This document shows, one piece after another, positions 21,946 to 33,500 of a stretch of 64,000 nt of DNA (its first letter is position 1; every line of letters starts with the position of its first letter). A program made the translations under genes and the position numbers. This stretch comes from Ooceraea biroi (Eukaryota; Arthropoda; Insecta; Hymenoptera; Formicidae), in the NCBI RefSeq assembly GCF_003672135.1, contig NC_039518.1, positions 8,620,136 through 8,684,135 of the forward strand, in the 5' to 3' direction. Below the pieces are notes generated by a model. The model searched no databases. It was not told the DNA's origin and worked only from the letters and a program-made list of their open reading frames with translations.

Positions 21946-24280
21946 TTAAGCTCCCCGTCTCCACTTCTCCCCGTTGCTGAACTTGGTCATCTCCCGACCG
22001 CTCACGCCGCACGTACCAATCCCCACGCGACCGTTCACGTTCTCCGGCGTCGCGAAGATGCTCTTCTTTATGACGCCCTTCTTCGAAGACTGCAAAGTAA
22101 TTGGATGATTATAAAAGCTATATGTAAATCTTAGTAGATACACACAGATAGAATTTCTTGTCACGCGTACCTTATTGGTGAACGCCAGCCACTTATTTTT
22201 TTCCAGCTCACGTTCTTCCTCGAGTTCTTTAAATCGCTGCAACTTCCTCTGCTTCTTCTTCTTAAGATATTCTCTCTGTTTGTTGGGATCTGAACCCGCA
22301 ACTGCAGCTGCTTGCATCTTCCTGTAAACAAATGACTCTATTATCTGGATTAATAATATATAGGTAGGTAGAAACTCGCTGCCCGCTAGTCAGAAAAATG
22401 CATCGCATGAAACTTTGATGCCGATTGATTGTATAATAAAAAAGAAAATTAATTAGCATTAATTTTCGTAACTTGGTTGTTTATTAAATTAAATTGTTAA
22501 ATTAATTTTGTTTTTCTGACTGGCGTTATATGACTGCCACATGTACATAATTAGAGAGGAGGATTACGGGTATACAATTCTTATTAATTGTTTTTATATA
22601 ATTACATGAGATTTGTTTTACGTAGACATGGTATCAGAGAATTTCGACCTTTTCTCGTTACCTTTTCCTGCAGCTCGCCGACACACACGGACCGTGCGAC
22701 ATCGTAACACGATAAAGGAACAATAACGCAATCTCAGACCGAATACCAAATACCAATCGTGGGGAAACCGTTGCCAAATTCAGAAAACGGGGACAAGAGG
22801 AAAAACAAATCGATTAGTAATGGACACTACGTTTCTCATAAAAACAAGGATGCACAATTATAAACAAATTTTTGCACTTATCTGTAGCATTGTTTTTTTT
22901 TATTCAAGATTACAGAGTAATCTTGAATAAAAAAAAAACAACTCACTTGGATTTCTGATCTGCCCAATCCGATGCTGGCCTCTTCGCGACGGATTTCAGT
23001 TGACTGAGCATAGTGACGTCAGTGTTCTTGTATTCATTGAACGTTATGTTTACGAGTCCATCTTCACTAATTGAATCTATAGTCGCTTCATAGTACCTGC
23101 GAAATTTTCGAGAAACATATAACACAAGCTCGTACATTGCATATAATTCTACTATAAAATAAACCATACAAAATACTTAATTTATTAAACACGAAACAAG
23201 AGCTATTGTATGTCATTTCAGATATTGTCATGTATCGATTTTTAGCAAACATTGCTTTATGATTAGCGCTTTAGTACCTTTGTACTTTTTGTCTTTCCTG
23301 TTACTCTTTAATTTTCGACATTAAATATAATTTGGCTGAAAATAAACTGTGAAAAATAAAACAAAAATATAAAATTTGGAAAATAAATAACACATCTTGC
23401 AACATCCAATCGAGATTCCATTTAACAGTAAAAATAGGAAGCCCAAGTAATACTCACTTGCTGTCCTCGCTCCAAGGTGCCATGCACTGATCGCCGACTT
23501 TCCACTTATTGGCCAGAACTGCAAGCAAAATAGGATCTTTAGCATCCATGCCATTAGCTTGTCTTTTTTCCTGTTGTTGTGACTTAATTAAATCATGTGT
23601 CAGCTTTATTACTTCCTTCAGATCGAATTTCAGTTTTATTAGCTCCTCATTATTTGGATCTGTCGTGAGAGCCGCCTCCACCTGTAATCAGAGAAACATG
23701 AGATGAGTCAGTCGCAAGAACACTGTGCACAATAAAACAATTAAATTGTATAAAAATTATGTAAAACTCGTGTTTTTTTAAATAAACATTTGATGCCATT
23801 AATCATTAAAGAATCTTTTTACACATAATATTGTTGTTCTATGATTGAATTATTTATTGAGGATACATTAGCCTATAGGTTTGTTCGCGTCGCTTACGGA
23901 TTTTGGTTGTTGTATTTTTGAGTTTTTGGACGTGTTATCGAGTTTAAAAGCGATTGAATGGAGAAATAACGTGTTATTGAGTTTAAAAGGGATTGAATGG
24001 AGAAATATTTTGAAGTTTACGCTAAATAACCCTAGAGAGGCGGGTTGAAGGCGTTTTCGTCCCAACCGGGACATTTAAAAAAATCGCGTCGCTTACTCCA
24101 CATGCTCCTATTCGCCCCAACGCGCTCCAATACTGTCATTTTATCCGTGACCCAAGTGCTCCCTGGTGTACACTGGAGCATGCGACGCGAACAAACCTTA
24201 TTTTTCTAACACTATGAGATTACAAGGAAGTAGCAAGATACCTGTTGAAGTTGTAGTTTGTAACTCTGTAAGTCATCCAT
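21946..24280 (-). CDS. SMNDC1: Survival of motor neuron-related splicing factor 30 (SPF30)
   Basis: This Tudor-domain splicing factor helps recruit the tri-snRNP during spliceosome assembly and acts in the nucleus. Exons are 24242-24280, 23458-23681, 22947-23096, 22171-22321 and 21946-22089, totalling 708 bases (235 residues) in consistent phase. The first exon encodes only MDDLQSYKLQLQQ. Residues about 14-45 are predicted helical. The Tudor domain begins at WKVGDQCMAPWSED (residue 73) and runs through YYEATIDSI and VNITFNEY to about 125. A basic KKKKQRKLQRFKELEEERE helix follows, and the conserved end is KKSIFATPENVNGRVGIGTCG. A TIR element lies in intron 1 and a perfect hairpin lies in intron 3 beside the exon 3 donor. 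The gene is divergent from peflin. Confidence 0.95.
22891..22940. repeat. Perfect 21-bp inverted repeat, 3-base loop, by SPF30 exon 3 donor
   Basis: TTTTTTTTTATTCAAGATTAC (arm of 21, written in two parts TTTTTTTTTATT and CAAGATTAC) is followed by AGA and then the exact complement. The right arm ends six bases from the exon 3 donor (intron starts at 22946 on the minus strand). Transcribed on minus it would form a strong hairpin at the start of intron 3. Confidence 0.9.
23877..24198. mobile_element. 322-bp MITE with 17-bp TIRs in SPF30 intron 1
   Basis: The left end AGGTTTGTTCGCGTCGC (23877-23893) is the exact complement of the right end at 24182-24198. TAT flanks both sides and may be the target-site duplication. 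The interior has no transposase and contains a tandem duplication of about 39 bases (23932-24008, with GAGTTTAAAAG and GATTGAATGGAGAAAT in both copies). The subterminal word CGCGTCGCTTAC recurs at about 24085. Confidence 0.85.
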
Positions 24281-25011
24281 GATGCTCGATTTAGAGGCGG
24301 ATTCACAGTGCGATAGCAATTATTAGGCCTTTCTTTCTTTCACGACGTGCGAAATGTTATCGATAAGCGATGCCCTCCGATACCAAGCGCGATACCGTTA
24401 CGAACGCGCCACTGCAATGGAGTTGATTATCTCCTCAAAAATTATAATGTTACACAGTTACTGCGACGATTATCGCAGAGAAAATGAGACGAGTAAGGAG
24501 AAAAGTATATGTTAAAAGTACAAAAGCTGAAGAGTCAGCCTCACTTTTGTTTGCAAGATGGCGGCGACTGATTATACGACGGCGCAATATGTCCGACCGG
24601 AGCAGCAACACGAACTTCACGATATTTTTGTGAGGCGGCAAGGTTTTGATTGGTGCAGCTCGATCACAACTGGGGGAAACTGCATTCCCCTATTTAGGAC
24701 GATCATGTTGGTACGCAAATTGTCGTTGACAGATGTGCGAGAGGAAACTTGGAGCTAAAAAATCCATCAGTCGCAGAAATATCGCAGTGATATATGCGTG
24801 TCGACAAGAATCTAAAGCTTCTCGTCTTCTAAAATAAAGTTCTTCCCGTGTGTTTCCCGTATGTAAAATGTGCTACTAGCATATATGAGAGGATCGTTTA
24901 CATACTTTAACTGTAATTCTGTAATAACGTAAACTTTCATGATGACAGTCTGAGAATAAAAACGACAGTTGTATAACAGTAATTTGTACTTAGATCGAAG
25001 AAAGAATTATC
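24281..25011. promoter_or_regulatory. Divergent promoter region SPF30/peflin
   Basis: This 730-base region separates two head-to-head genes, so it should contain both promoters and 5' UTRs. The motif AAGATGGCGGC at 24555-24565 is a full YY1/Pho consensus and often marks initiation sites in housekeeping genes. An ATG in that motif opens 66 codons (24558-24758), which I treat as 5' UTR because the translation has no domain and no following exon. Confidence 0.45.
24555..24565 (+). promoter_or_regulatory. YY1/Pho-type site AAGATGGCGGC
   Basis: Full match to the YY1 consensus between the divergent SPF30 and peflin starts. It probably marks the peflin-side initiation region. This is motif evidence only. 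Confidence 0.4.
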
Positions 25012-26015
25012 ATGGCATATCCGGTAATTTCGAGTAATAACAACTACACATTACATGCAACAAAAATGTGACAGCTAATGCATGCTTGTTCGCTTAGCTT
25101 TTACTAATTTTCTCTATTGTTGAATTGTTTGATGTATATGTGCACATTAATAGTCCTAATACAATCAGCATTTGCTTCTTTTATATGATATATTATAATT
25201 TGTTCAAATTTGTTCTTCAAGAACGCAATGTACGGTTCTACTAACCCTGGATCCGGAATCGATCCAAACGTTCAGCAATGGTTCTCCACAGTGGATAGAG
25301 ATGGGAGTGGACGGATATCAGCGACGGAACTGCAGTCAGCGTTGGCTAATGGTCAAGGAGGCACTTTTTCTGACACAGCGTGCAAATTAATGATCGGTAT
25401 GTTTGTCATCTTTGTATGTCTGCAATGAATCAAAGTGTGAAACATCAGATCATAGGTTTAAGACAATTTTTATTTGAAGATATTGGTAAGGATTGTTTTG
25501 CTCAATTTATAGGCATGTTTGATAAAGAAAAGAATGGCACTATAAATATATCGGAATTCCAAGCTCTCTATAATTATGTGAATGCATGGCTCGGTGTCTT
25601 TCGTGGCTTCGACCATGATAAGTCAGGCAGTATTCAAGAGAGCGAACTCAATGCCGCTCTAACGCAAATGGGCTACAAACTTAGTCCACAGTTTATTGAA
25701 TTTCTCATAAAAAAGAGCGATCTTCGTGGTCATCAATCCATTACCATTGATCAGTTCATAGTTTTGTGCGTTCAAATACAAAGGTTTACAGGTGAGTAAA
25801 TTTGTTTCAAAAGAGGTAAAATTGAACAATTATATTATTAAAAGATTGCGTATTTAATGCTAAATTTGTAAAAATATGTTGAAATGTAATGTTTTGATAA
25901 TAATTTAGTATTTTATCTTGTAGAAGCATTTAGAACAAGAGACACGGATCAAACTGGAACGATTACCATCGCATTTGAAGATTTCTTGGCAGTGGCTCTT
26001 AGTTGCAGCATATAA
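25012..26015 (+). CDS. PEF1: Peflin (penta-EF-hand protein)
   Basis: This calcium-binding PEF protein partners ALG-2 (PDCD6) and, in vertebrates, works with it at ER exit sites and as a CUL3 co-adaptor. Exons are 25012-25023, 25222-25396, 25513-25791 and 25924-26015, totalling 558 bases (185 residues). I chose the 12-base first exon MAYP because it splices in frame to NAMYGSTNPGSG; an ATG at 25228 is the alternative start. EF-hand loops begin DRDGSGRISATEL (from residue 29), DKEKNGTINISEF and DHDKSGSIQESEL; the remaining two are degenerate, ending TRDTDQTGTITIAFEDF. The Gly/Pro-rich N-terminal extension typical of vertebrate peflin is almost absent. The C-terminal half of TRIM45 follows 510 bases downstream on the same strand. 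Confidence 0.93.
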
Positions 26016-26527
26016 TACCCGCATCTTTTGATAATAAAACAGTTAAATTATCCTTAGCAGCACTCGAGAGGATACTTGTAGCTTGCACTGCAGATTCTAT
26101 TTTTCTATCTCAGGAAACGATGTAAAATAATAAGTTTATGCGTATAGCTTTTTCTAGGCTTATCATAGATATTTAAAAAATTCTTATATACACTTTTTAT
26201 AATTCGTACATTTATTGTACACACCGAAGTTTTTATTATACTTTATTCATAACTGAGCGAATATATAATATTTTAAGAATTTGAAATAGGATAAAAGATA
26301 TGAATAAATGTAAGAAGCGTTGAAACTAATTATGGAATCCGCTGATATGATAATACCTCAAATGACAATGAAGCGCCTTTATCAGAAAGCACTAAATATG
26401 AATATCACATGACAATTTTTAATGCGAGATACATTTTGCGAAACATGTTCCACGCATAGGTTTTCACATATTGAACTGTTATACATGATTGCGCGAAGAG
26501 AAAGGTAAATGAGGATTTTCTACGCAG
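26016..26527. other. Peflin 3' flank with direct-repeat copy 1
   Basis: AT-rich sequence with the peflin 3' UTR on the left. The block at 26353-26417 contains ATACCTCAAATGACAAT and ATCACATGACAATT, both repeated exactly at 27588-27680. One breakpoint of the TRIM45 rearrangement must lie in or near this interval. Confidence 0.5.
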
Positions 26528-27243
26528 ATATTCCAAAAGTAGCGCAGATATGTCAAGTTTCTGGAACTCCGAAGTCTTGCTGCTCCACATGAAACAGGCT
26601 CAAGAGAGAATTCAAGAGTTCGACCGATTACAAAGAGCACGACGCCTCCTGGATGCCATTTCGTTAGTGAACGATTTGCTTGCCGATGGTTCCGAAGTAG
26701 AAATACTGACACTTGTTGGAACAATAGCGAGGAGATTCAGTAAATTGGGTGTAACGAGTGTAACGACAGAAGATGGTACGTACTTTACATTATCTGAATT
26801 TTCCTGGTTTGGGAAGCAGTATGTTTTATGCTTTTAATTATGCGTGTTATATTCTTGCTTACAGAACGTCGTTACAGGAATGGAAGATTGTCAGCTTTAA
26901 GACTTACGCACAGTGGTATTTATCATTGCTGTACATTCTGCTCCAGTGGTGGAAAGAAGGAAGTGACTTGTGGCTGTAGAGCCAGGATGCCTGGTAAGTA
27001 AAGTCTTTACATGGCAGTCGTGGAGTACAAATTGAGCCAATGAGAGAAATCAAATATTGTAATTGTTTTGAAATATTAAAAAAATAACTCTTGTTAAATC
27101 ATTTTTGTAAAGGTGGATACAAAGGTTGCGGCCACGGACACATTGGACATCCAGGCATTAATCATTGGTCCTGTTGTGGGTCCATATTACGTAACGGGCG
27201 TTGCTTAATTCCGCGAAAAGCTGTGCACCAACTTATGTTGTAA
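26528..27243 (+). CDS. TRIM45: TRIM45 C-terminal half (inverted relative to its N-terminal half)
   Basis: Exons are 26528-26775, 26865-26993 and 27113-27243. Each has GT donors and AG acceptors, and the frame closes with TAA after HQLML. The first exon (YSKSSADMSSFWNSEV onward, with NDLLADGSEVEIL) matches the end of the TRIM45 coiled coil. The last two exons carry the TRIM45 C-terminal Cys/His module HSGIYHCCTFCSSGGKK, GCGHGHIGHPG and HWSCCG. The 26528 acceptor enters at codon position 3, so it needs an upstream exon ending in phase 2, which is what the minus-strand TRIM45 exon 27878-28086 provides. Alone on this strand it lacks RING and B-boxes. The filamin repeat expected between coiled coil and Cys/His module in vertebrate TRIM45 is missing: only an 89-base intron separates them. 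Confidence 0.85.
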
Positions 27244-27877
27244 GTCTTAATAAAATAATCAATTCTGAATAAAGCAACAACACTTGGCTATAATAATTAT
27301 TTAAATTTGTATTATTCCGATTACTTAAAAGTAAATTTTGAAGAGTGTCTTTTGGGAGAGGGTGTTGACAAAATATTTTTTATGGTGGAACGTAATGGGT
27401 ACAAGATACAGTACGCTGCACTTCAGAGAATTGTTTATATATAATATAAACTACGTATCTTTTATATTCTGTACATCCATATATTACAATAATTAATTAG
27501 TTACAAAAATCCGCGACTTAACTTACTAATCTTATATATAATACATCCTAAATTGGCAGTAGAGAAATTAAATCCTTGCAATACTTTATACCTCAAATGA
27601 CAATTATCGCTTTATATATATATATATATATATTTTTAAATCTATTTGTTAATTATTTTCTTGTTAATCACATGACAATTGCGTATCACAGTGTATCAAT
27701 ATTAATGTAAATTAATTTTTGTATGGTCCTATATATTAAAATGTTATATATAATACTTGTATATAATACAAGTATATATATAAATAGAATTTGACAAATT
27801 TTTGGAATATTTCGGGTTTTCTTTTGAGGAATAATTATTCATACACAATTCTAATGTAAAGTCATAGTTGCACATAC
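27244..27877. other. AT-rich junction between the two TRIM45 halves
   Basis: This stretch contains a (TA)n microsatellite at about 27613-27633 and direct-repeat copy 2 at 27588-27680. It also has an AT palindrome at about 27743-27780 (ATACTTGTAT, three bases, then the complement). The 3' part of the plus-strand TRIM45 transcript and the intron after minus-strand exon 27878-28086 meet here. Confidence 0.6.
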
Positions 27878-29418
27878 CTGTGAATCTTGCTTACATCTTG
27901 TTGCTCCTCAAAACCGTTATTCGAGAATACATCATGATTATACTGAATCAACAAATTATTTACATATATTCTCGCTTTTTGCAACAACATTGTTAAGTAT
28001 GCGGTAGCTCGTTTTCCTATGTCGATGGCATCTTCAGTGGCATGACCTCTGTGCTGCATACTCCACATACATTCTTTACACGTTACCTAAACATTCACAA
28101 ATTGTTATACTCGTTCTCTTTTTTGAAAATTATTATATGTAAGAAATGAGAGTGTTGTGAACCTGTTGGCATGCAATGCAATAAAATCTTAAAGCGTGCA
28201 TCGGGTGTATCTGGCACAAAATCGTTCGTCGTACTCTAGTAGCCTCCCACAGTGGCCTCATTAAGTGTTTGATCGCCCTCATTTCCATGATATTTTGTTG
28301 CTCATGTTGTTTACCGCACTCCAAACAGAAATTGCGCAAACACGTAGAACACTGTACAAGGGCCTTAAAAAATAATGTATAATATTCTATAACTAATAAT
28401 ACGCGATAATGAATTTGAAAAGGAGATGAAGAGAGCAATAAGATATTCAAAAATATGTAAATCTCTTTCGTTACCAGAACTTCGCCTGCGCAAGTGTCGC
28501 AAAGAACCCTGTTGACCAATTTGCGTCGCATAGTGTCCATAACTAAACGATGTTGCAGAGGATAATGCGGCACTGGTACGGCAGAATTAACATTCGGCAG
28601 GTGCGAATCGCATAAGGGACACATTTCCCGTATTTCGTTTTTCGAAGAAATGTACGAAGCTAATATGTAAATAATGTAGTAACATTTTTTAACGTGCTTC
28701 ATGACGGATGAAGTATTGTGAAACATAATGTAGACATACAAGGCAGCTGCGGTGTTAATCGGATATTGTTAGACGTCGAATAGCGTTACTGGTCACTTAC
28801 GTTTGTTCATTAATTCATAGACGCACGACAAGCATATGGGATGTAAGCAAGGGAGCAGTCTAGGCTCTTCCATTCTCTGTCCACATCTGGGACAGTGAAA
28901 ATTTGCATCGCGCGACAATTTATACGATGAATAATGCGCTACTTCCCTCGGCTCGACTTCGCTGGCCATTTTGCGTGACAAAACGGGAGAAGGCCGACGT
29001 CTGAAGCTGCTCGAATTTGTAAAGGTGTGCCTTTTGCGGAAATCTTCATTACTAGAAATAATCGGGACCGTTTACATCCATTGTAAGGACAAGTCTTACG
29101 TAAAAGTTCTCAAATTACCATATCTTGCAATTACTTTTTAAATAATGTAATAGTCATGAATTCAACTAATATTAAATATGTAATGACTTTTAAGTTTCGC
29201 TTAAACTGCCGTTTTGTAAGCATTACTCACCGTTTATTGGCAAAAGTTATCGCTTTTGGCTCGGTGTTAACAAAATCTTCCGTATTTTTCGTTACTTTGC
29301 TTTTACATTCGACCAAACTTGCGTAGATATGATCGCAACTCCCGACCTCGCTGTCTACTTCAGTTTCGCGACCGCAGCAACTTTTTGAAGAATGTTTTGA
29401 ACAATTTACGAAATCCAT
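27878..29418 (-). CDS. TRIM45: TRIM45 N-terminal half: RING, two B-boxes, start of coiled coil
   Basis: This is a tripartite-motif E3 ubiquitin ligase. Exons are 29231-29418, 28801-29051, 28475-28659, 28163-28363 and 27878-28086, all in matching phase. The RING finger is split by an intron: NFHCPRCGQRMEEPRLLPCLHPICLSC, then EMCPLCDSHLP. B-box 1 is LCDTCAGEV with VQCSTCLRNFCLECGKQH. B-box 2 is LCQIHPMHALRFYCIACQQVTCKECMWSMQHRGH. The coiled coil starts at KARIYVNNLL and the last exon ends VSKIH plus two bases of the next codon, at a GTATGT donor. I took the ATG at 29418, which gives 90 more residues than the internal ATG at 28969 (MASEVEPREV); either is possible. No acceptable next exon exists on this strand. 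Its continuation is on plus at 26528. Without splicing it would stop four codons later, at 27862. Confidence 0.88.
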
Positions 29419-30512
29419 CGATTACTTACATCGTACTACGTAACAAAAATGCTATTAATGAAGATAAACGTATCTTCAATGCCAGAATTATAATGATAAC
29501 TCACCATGAAAACTGAAGTATAATTAACGGATGCGAAAATGAATCAACGGGTCGCGCGAAGGTGTAGTTTCCTACTACTTGAAACTTGTTCGCCACACGG
29601 CGAGTTAAAAATAGCTTTAAAACATAGGCCACGAGCCAAACGCGTGCAGCACTTGACTCAAAACACAAAATCTACTAGTCAATTTTAACGTATAAATTGC
29701 CTGCTGGATCAGATTTAGAAAACTCAATCGCGCACATTTTTCTCTGCAAATGCTTACCGTCGCAAGACGTAATATTTAAGTTAGACAAATAATTCTTTCA
29801 TTGATGAAGAAATATTAAAAACACTAAAATCAAAAACGCAAAGACAATTATTTCTATATTTAAGTAAAGTAGATCGACGTGATGGCGTAAGAGAACACGT
29901 GTATGGATAGCAAATTTTATTCAGTATCCACATAGTGTAAAAATAAGACTGATAATGTACATATTAAAGAGTAAGCAGTACATATATAAACGACATACAG
30001 ATACATACAGAGTGCTTACTACGATATATCGAGTTCAATTTAAATACCTTCTAAGGCCGTAATAATACTTAGACAAGCTCTCAAACGGTTTAACGATTAT
30101 GCGACATCGTCGCGTCACCAGTCGATGGCGTAATCACGATCACAATAATAGTAGTACAGAATAGAATAGATTAATACTTGCGACGAGTTAAGTAACGTGA
30201 CGCTGCTGAGCGCGGCGTCACTTTACTCTCGCCTACATCTATAAACAATACTTAGGGTCCATCTATCTTCTTAAAACATCGTTATCAATAGTGATCTCTG
30301 AGGCGATTGTATCGGTCTCGTAAGGTACACAAGTCAACTCACCCTCATGACTAGTTATCTTAAGTTTGGCGAAACTTACACAACTGTGCGCCGCTATCAT
30401 TGCACCAGACTCGTCGGCGTTCCTGAAAAATGCGTCCGAAAAATGTGAATCCCTCTTTTTATATTTCGGGCAAATTGTATGCGTCGTGACACAAGTTGCG
30501 AGTTGTTTTACC
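29419..30512. other. Intergenic region TRIM45 5' side and KIAA0319L 3' side
   Basis: AT-rich DNA holding the upstream side of TRIM45 and, from about 29900 on, probably the 3' UTR of the KIAA0319L-like gene. No coding, RNA or repeat feature was recognised. Confidence 0.4.
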
Positions 30513-33500
30513 TTATGCCTTTATCCGAGGGCCAACCTTGATAAATCCGTTTCGAGATTTACCGTTTCTTATGTGACTACCGTTTTTGCTCTTACGATGC
30601 TCAAACAAGACGTCGTCGGAGTCAGTGTCGGACTCTGACAGTACCATCTTATTGTGAGTGGAAACTGTAATTCGGGAATTGTTACGATTAAATAACGAAG
30701 AAGGACGATAATGGTAAAATTAACAGAATATTGATCGTTACTATCGTTTCGCTTAAGGGGAAAGGAATGCATACACGTGCTGCTGTCATCTTCTGGGTCT
30801 GGCTGCAGCAAAGAATAGCGCGCTGGTTTCTTCTTAGGCCGAAGAGAACGTCTTCTGCCAGCGCATATCCTTTGGCATAAGCATACAAGCCCCCAAATCA
30901 GCCCGACCCAACATACGACTAGCGATAGCAAAGCTATTATCACATACAGAATGCTCCAATCTGAAGAAAAGAAATTTAATCATAAATGTACTCTTGTAAA
31001 TCGCGATAATCGATTTAGATCGATTTAGATTGTTCGAAATATTGTTGTAAGGGGAATAACGTACCGCAATTGGAGTCTCCATTACCAAAATACTTTTGTA
31101 TCAAGTTCTGCATCCAAAATGCTTCGCACATGCATTGCCTCGTCTCTTGATCGCACACACCGTGACCTAAATATAAGAAATAGAGAGAGATATAATTTAA
31201 TTTCAGGATTCATATGTATTCTGGAATTTATATATATATATATATAATATAATATATCTTGTCAGTTTTATACCCGAGCAATTATTCTGGCATACAGCGG
31301 TATCGATATTAGCAACCGACAGCTGCAAAAGACCCGAATCTTGCAGCAACTTCTCTTTCAATCTTTTCACCACTTCTGGACCCGGCAATGTTGTCTTCCC
31401 TCCCTTCTTTTCTACGTAGAACACTAAGACGGCCTTTCCAGTATGGGGCTCTGCCCTCAAATTGCGCACGACGATCGAAGCCTCGTCTCGCAGTAACATC
31501 TGCAATTTCACTACCAACGAATTCTTTTGCGAGACTGTCAGCATGCTAGCTCCAATATTCAGCGTCAGTTCCACCAAATGCAACAGTTGCGGATCTAAGA
31601 CAGAAAAGGGAAACGGAAAATTATTATTTTAATTTATCAACGAGTTGTAAGAAAAATGATGTTTGTACTTGCCGGGCTTCACAATTACTGACACGGTATC
31701 CTCACTGCTCAGACCTTGATCATCCGTTACTTTTAGCCGAAAGACATAACGACCGGGAACTATGTCTGTTAACTGCAAGAAAATTTAACGATACATATGC
31801 TTTTTGTGATAAGCAACGATAAGAATCGATAACAATCGATATGCGTCACGGAATATTAATAAAATCGAATTTTACCATTAACACCGGCGATTTATCGGTG
31901 TCCTGGACTATAGTACCAATCGCGAGACTAGTTTGGTCCCTCGTCCACAGCCATTGACCTATCCTTAGATCATCGCTCGACTGTGAGCCATTGATGATCA
32001 GCGCACTGATTGGTGCAGTGACAATTTGATCGCCACCGGCATTCGCTTTCGGAGGCGCGTTCTTATCTGAAGAATAAAATTTCTTGTAACGTACACATTG
32101 CAACGTGCAAGGATTACAGATGGATTACGTAGGATTACAATACAATACTGTGATGAGTACATACTTTGTGTTACCTTCACATTGACCGTGTCTGAATCCG
32201 CGTTCCCGTTATCATCAACAACAGTCAGCTTGAATACATAATCACCCTTGGTCAATTTTGTGATGTTCGTTGCCGACTCGTTCGCTGCGGCGAACTCGGC
32301 CTTGTTAGGCCCGCTGTAATGCAAACGTTTAATATGATAAGTTTAAGTATAAATATATAAAATATATCAATATCATCAGACGTATCGTACCTTACTTGCT
32401 CCCAGTGGAACAAGACGATTTTTATGTCATCCTTGCTTCTTGTACCGTTTAGAACAGCACGCGTTACCGGCAACGCTATGCTTACATCGTCGCCTGCATC
32501 GGCTACAACGCAATTAATCAATTGAAATTATAACTGTTGTATAAAATAATCGCACAGTTTCCATCCCCGAAACCAAATTTGATAAATTTATTTTAGGAGC
32601 TAGCACTGCCTACCCTTCGGTGGTTTATTCGTTGGAGGTTTCACGAAAACGTGCACTTCCGCCGTGGAGGATTGCTCGGAGTCGTCCGTTACTTTAAGCA
32701 CGAACGTGTACATCCCCTCCTCCAGATTCGATAATTGCAAGTAAGGTGTCCGCGTGTTTTGCATGTCCACCGCTTTATTCTGATCGGACGGGCTCTTCGT
32801 CCACTCCCAGCTCGCTATCCCACGATCGTCGGTGCTCAGATTGCCGTTGAGCGTCAGTGTATTTTGCGGCAGATAAATGATGATATCCTGCCCCGCGTTC
32901 GCGCTCGGAGGATAATCGATCACCTTTAGGACAGTTATATTGGCGCTCGTCGAATTCGTGATGTGATCCGAATCTTCGACCGTTAATCTGGAAGAGTATC
33001 GATTTTTGCTTATTGATATTTTTAAAAGAAATTTCTCGAGTCGGCAAATAATTATTCGCGGTTAACAACGTAATGTACCAACTTGAATGTGTAATTGCCG
33101 GCAATAAGATTATCTAATTGGAGCGTGGGTGTATCAACAAGGTTGGGCTGATATCCAATCGGGCCTTGCTGCAGCTCCCAGTGATAAGAGATGACGCGAT
33201 CGTCGTCCTTACTGTTCGAGCCGTCCAAGACTGCACCCGTATTCGGTAGCTTCACAATTTGCGAGGCAGGAGAGATTATCGCAATCGGCGCTTGATTGAT
33301 ACGTTTCGCTGGAATACAAAATTCGCGTAGCGATCGACGTTACTTTCAAAATAAATAGGGAAAAATTCCAACACTCACGAGGTAGAACGCTAACGTTGGC
33401 GTAAGCCTCTCCGTAAGCATTCGGGCTGCTTACAGCTACCTTGAACGTGTATAAGCCTTCCGATAAGTTACTCAGCTTAACGGTGACGCGATTCTGATCC

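Noticed and set aside
24558..24758. MAATDYTTAQYVRPEQQ frame as a protein
   Set aside because: Its ATG is inside a YY1-type motif in the peflin upstream region and the product has no domain; more likely 5' UTR.
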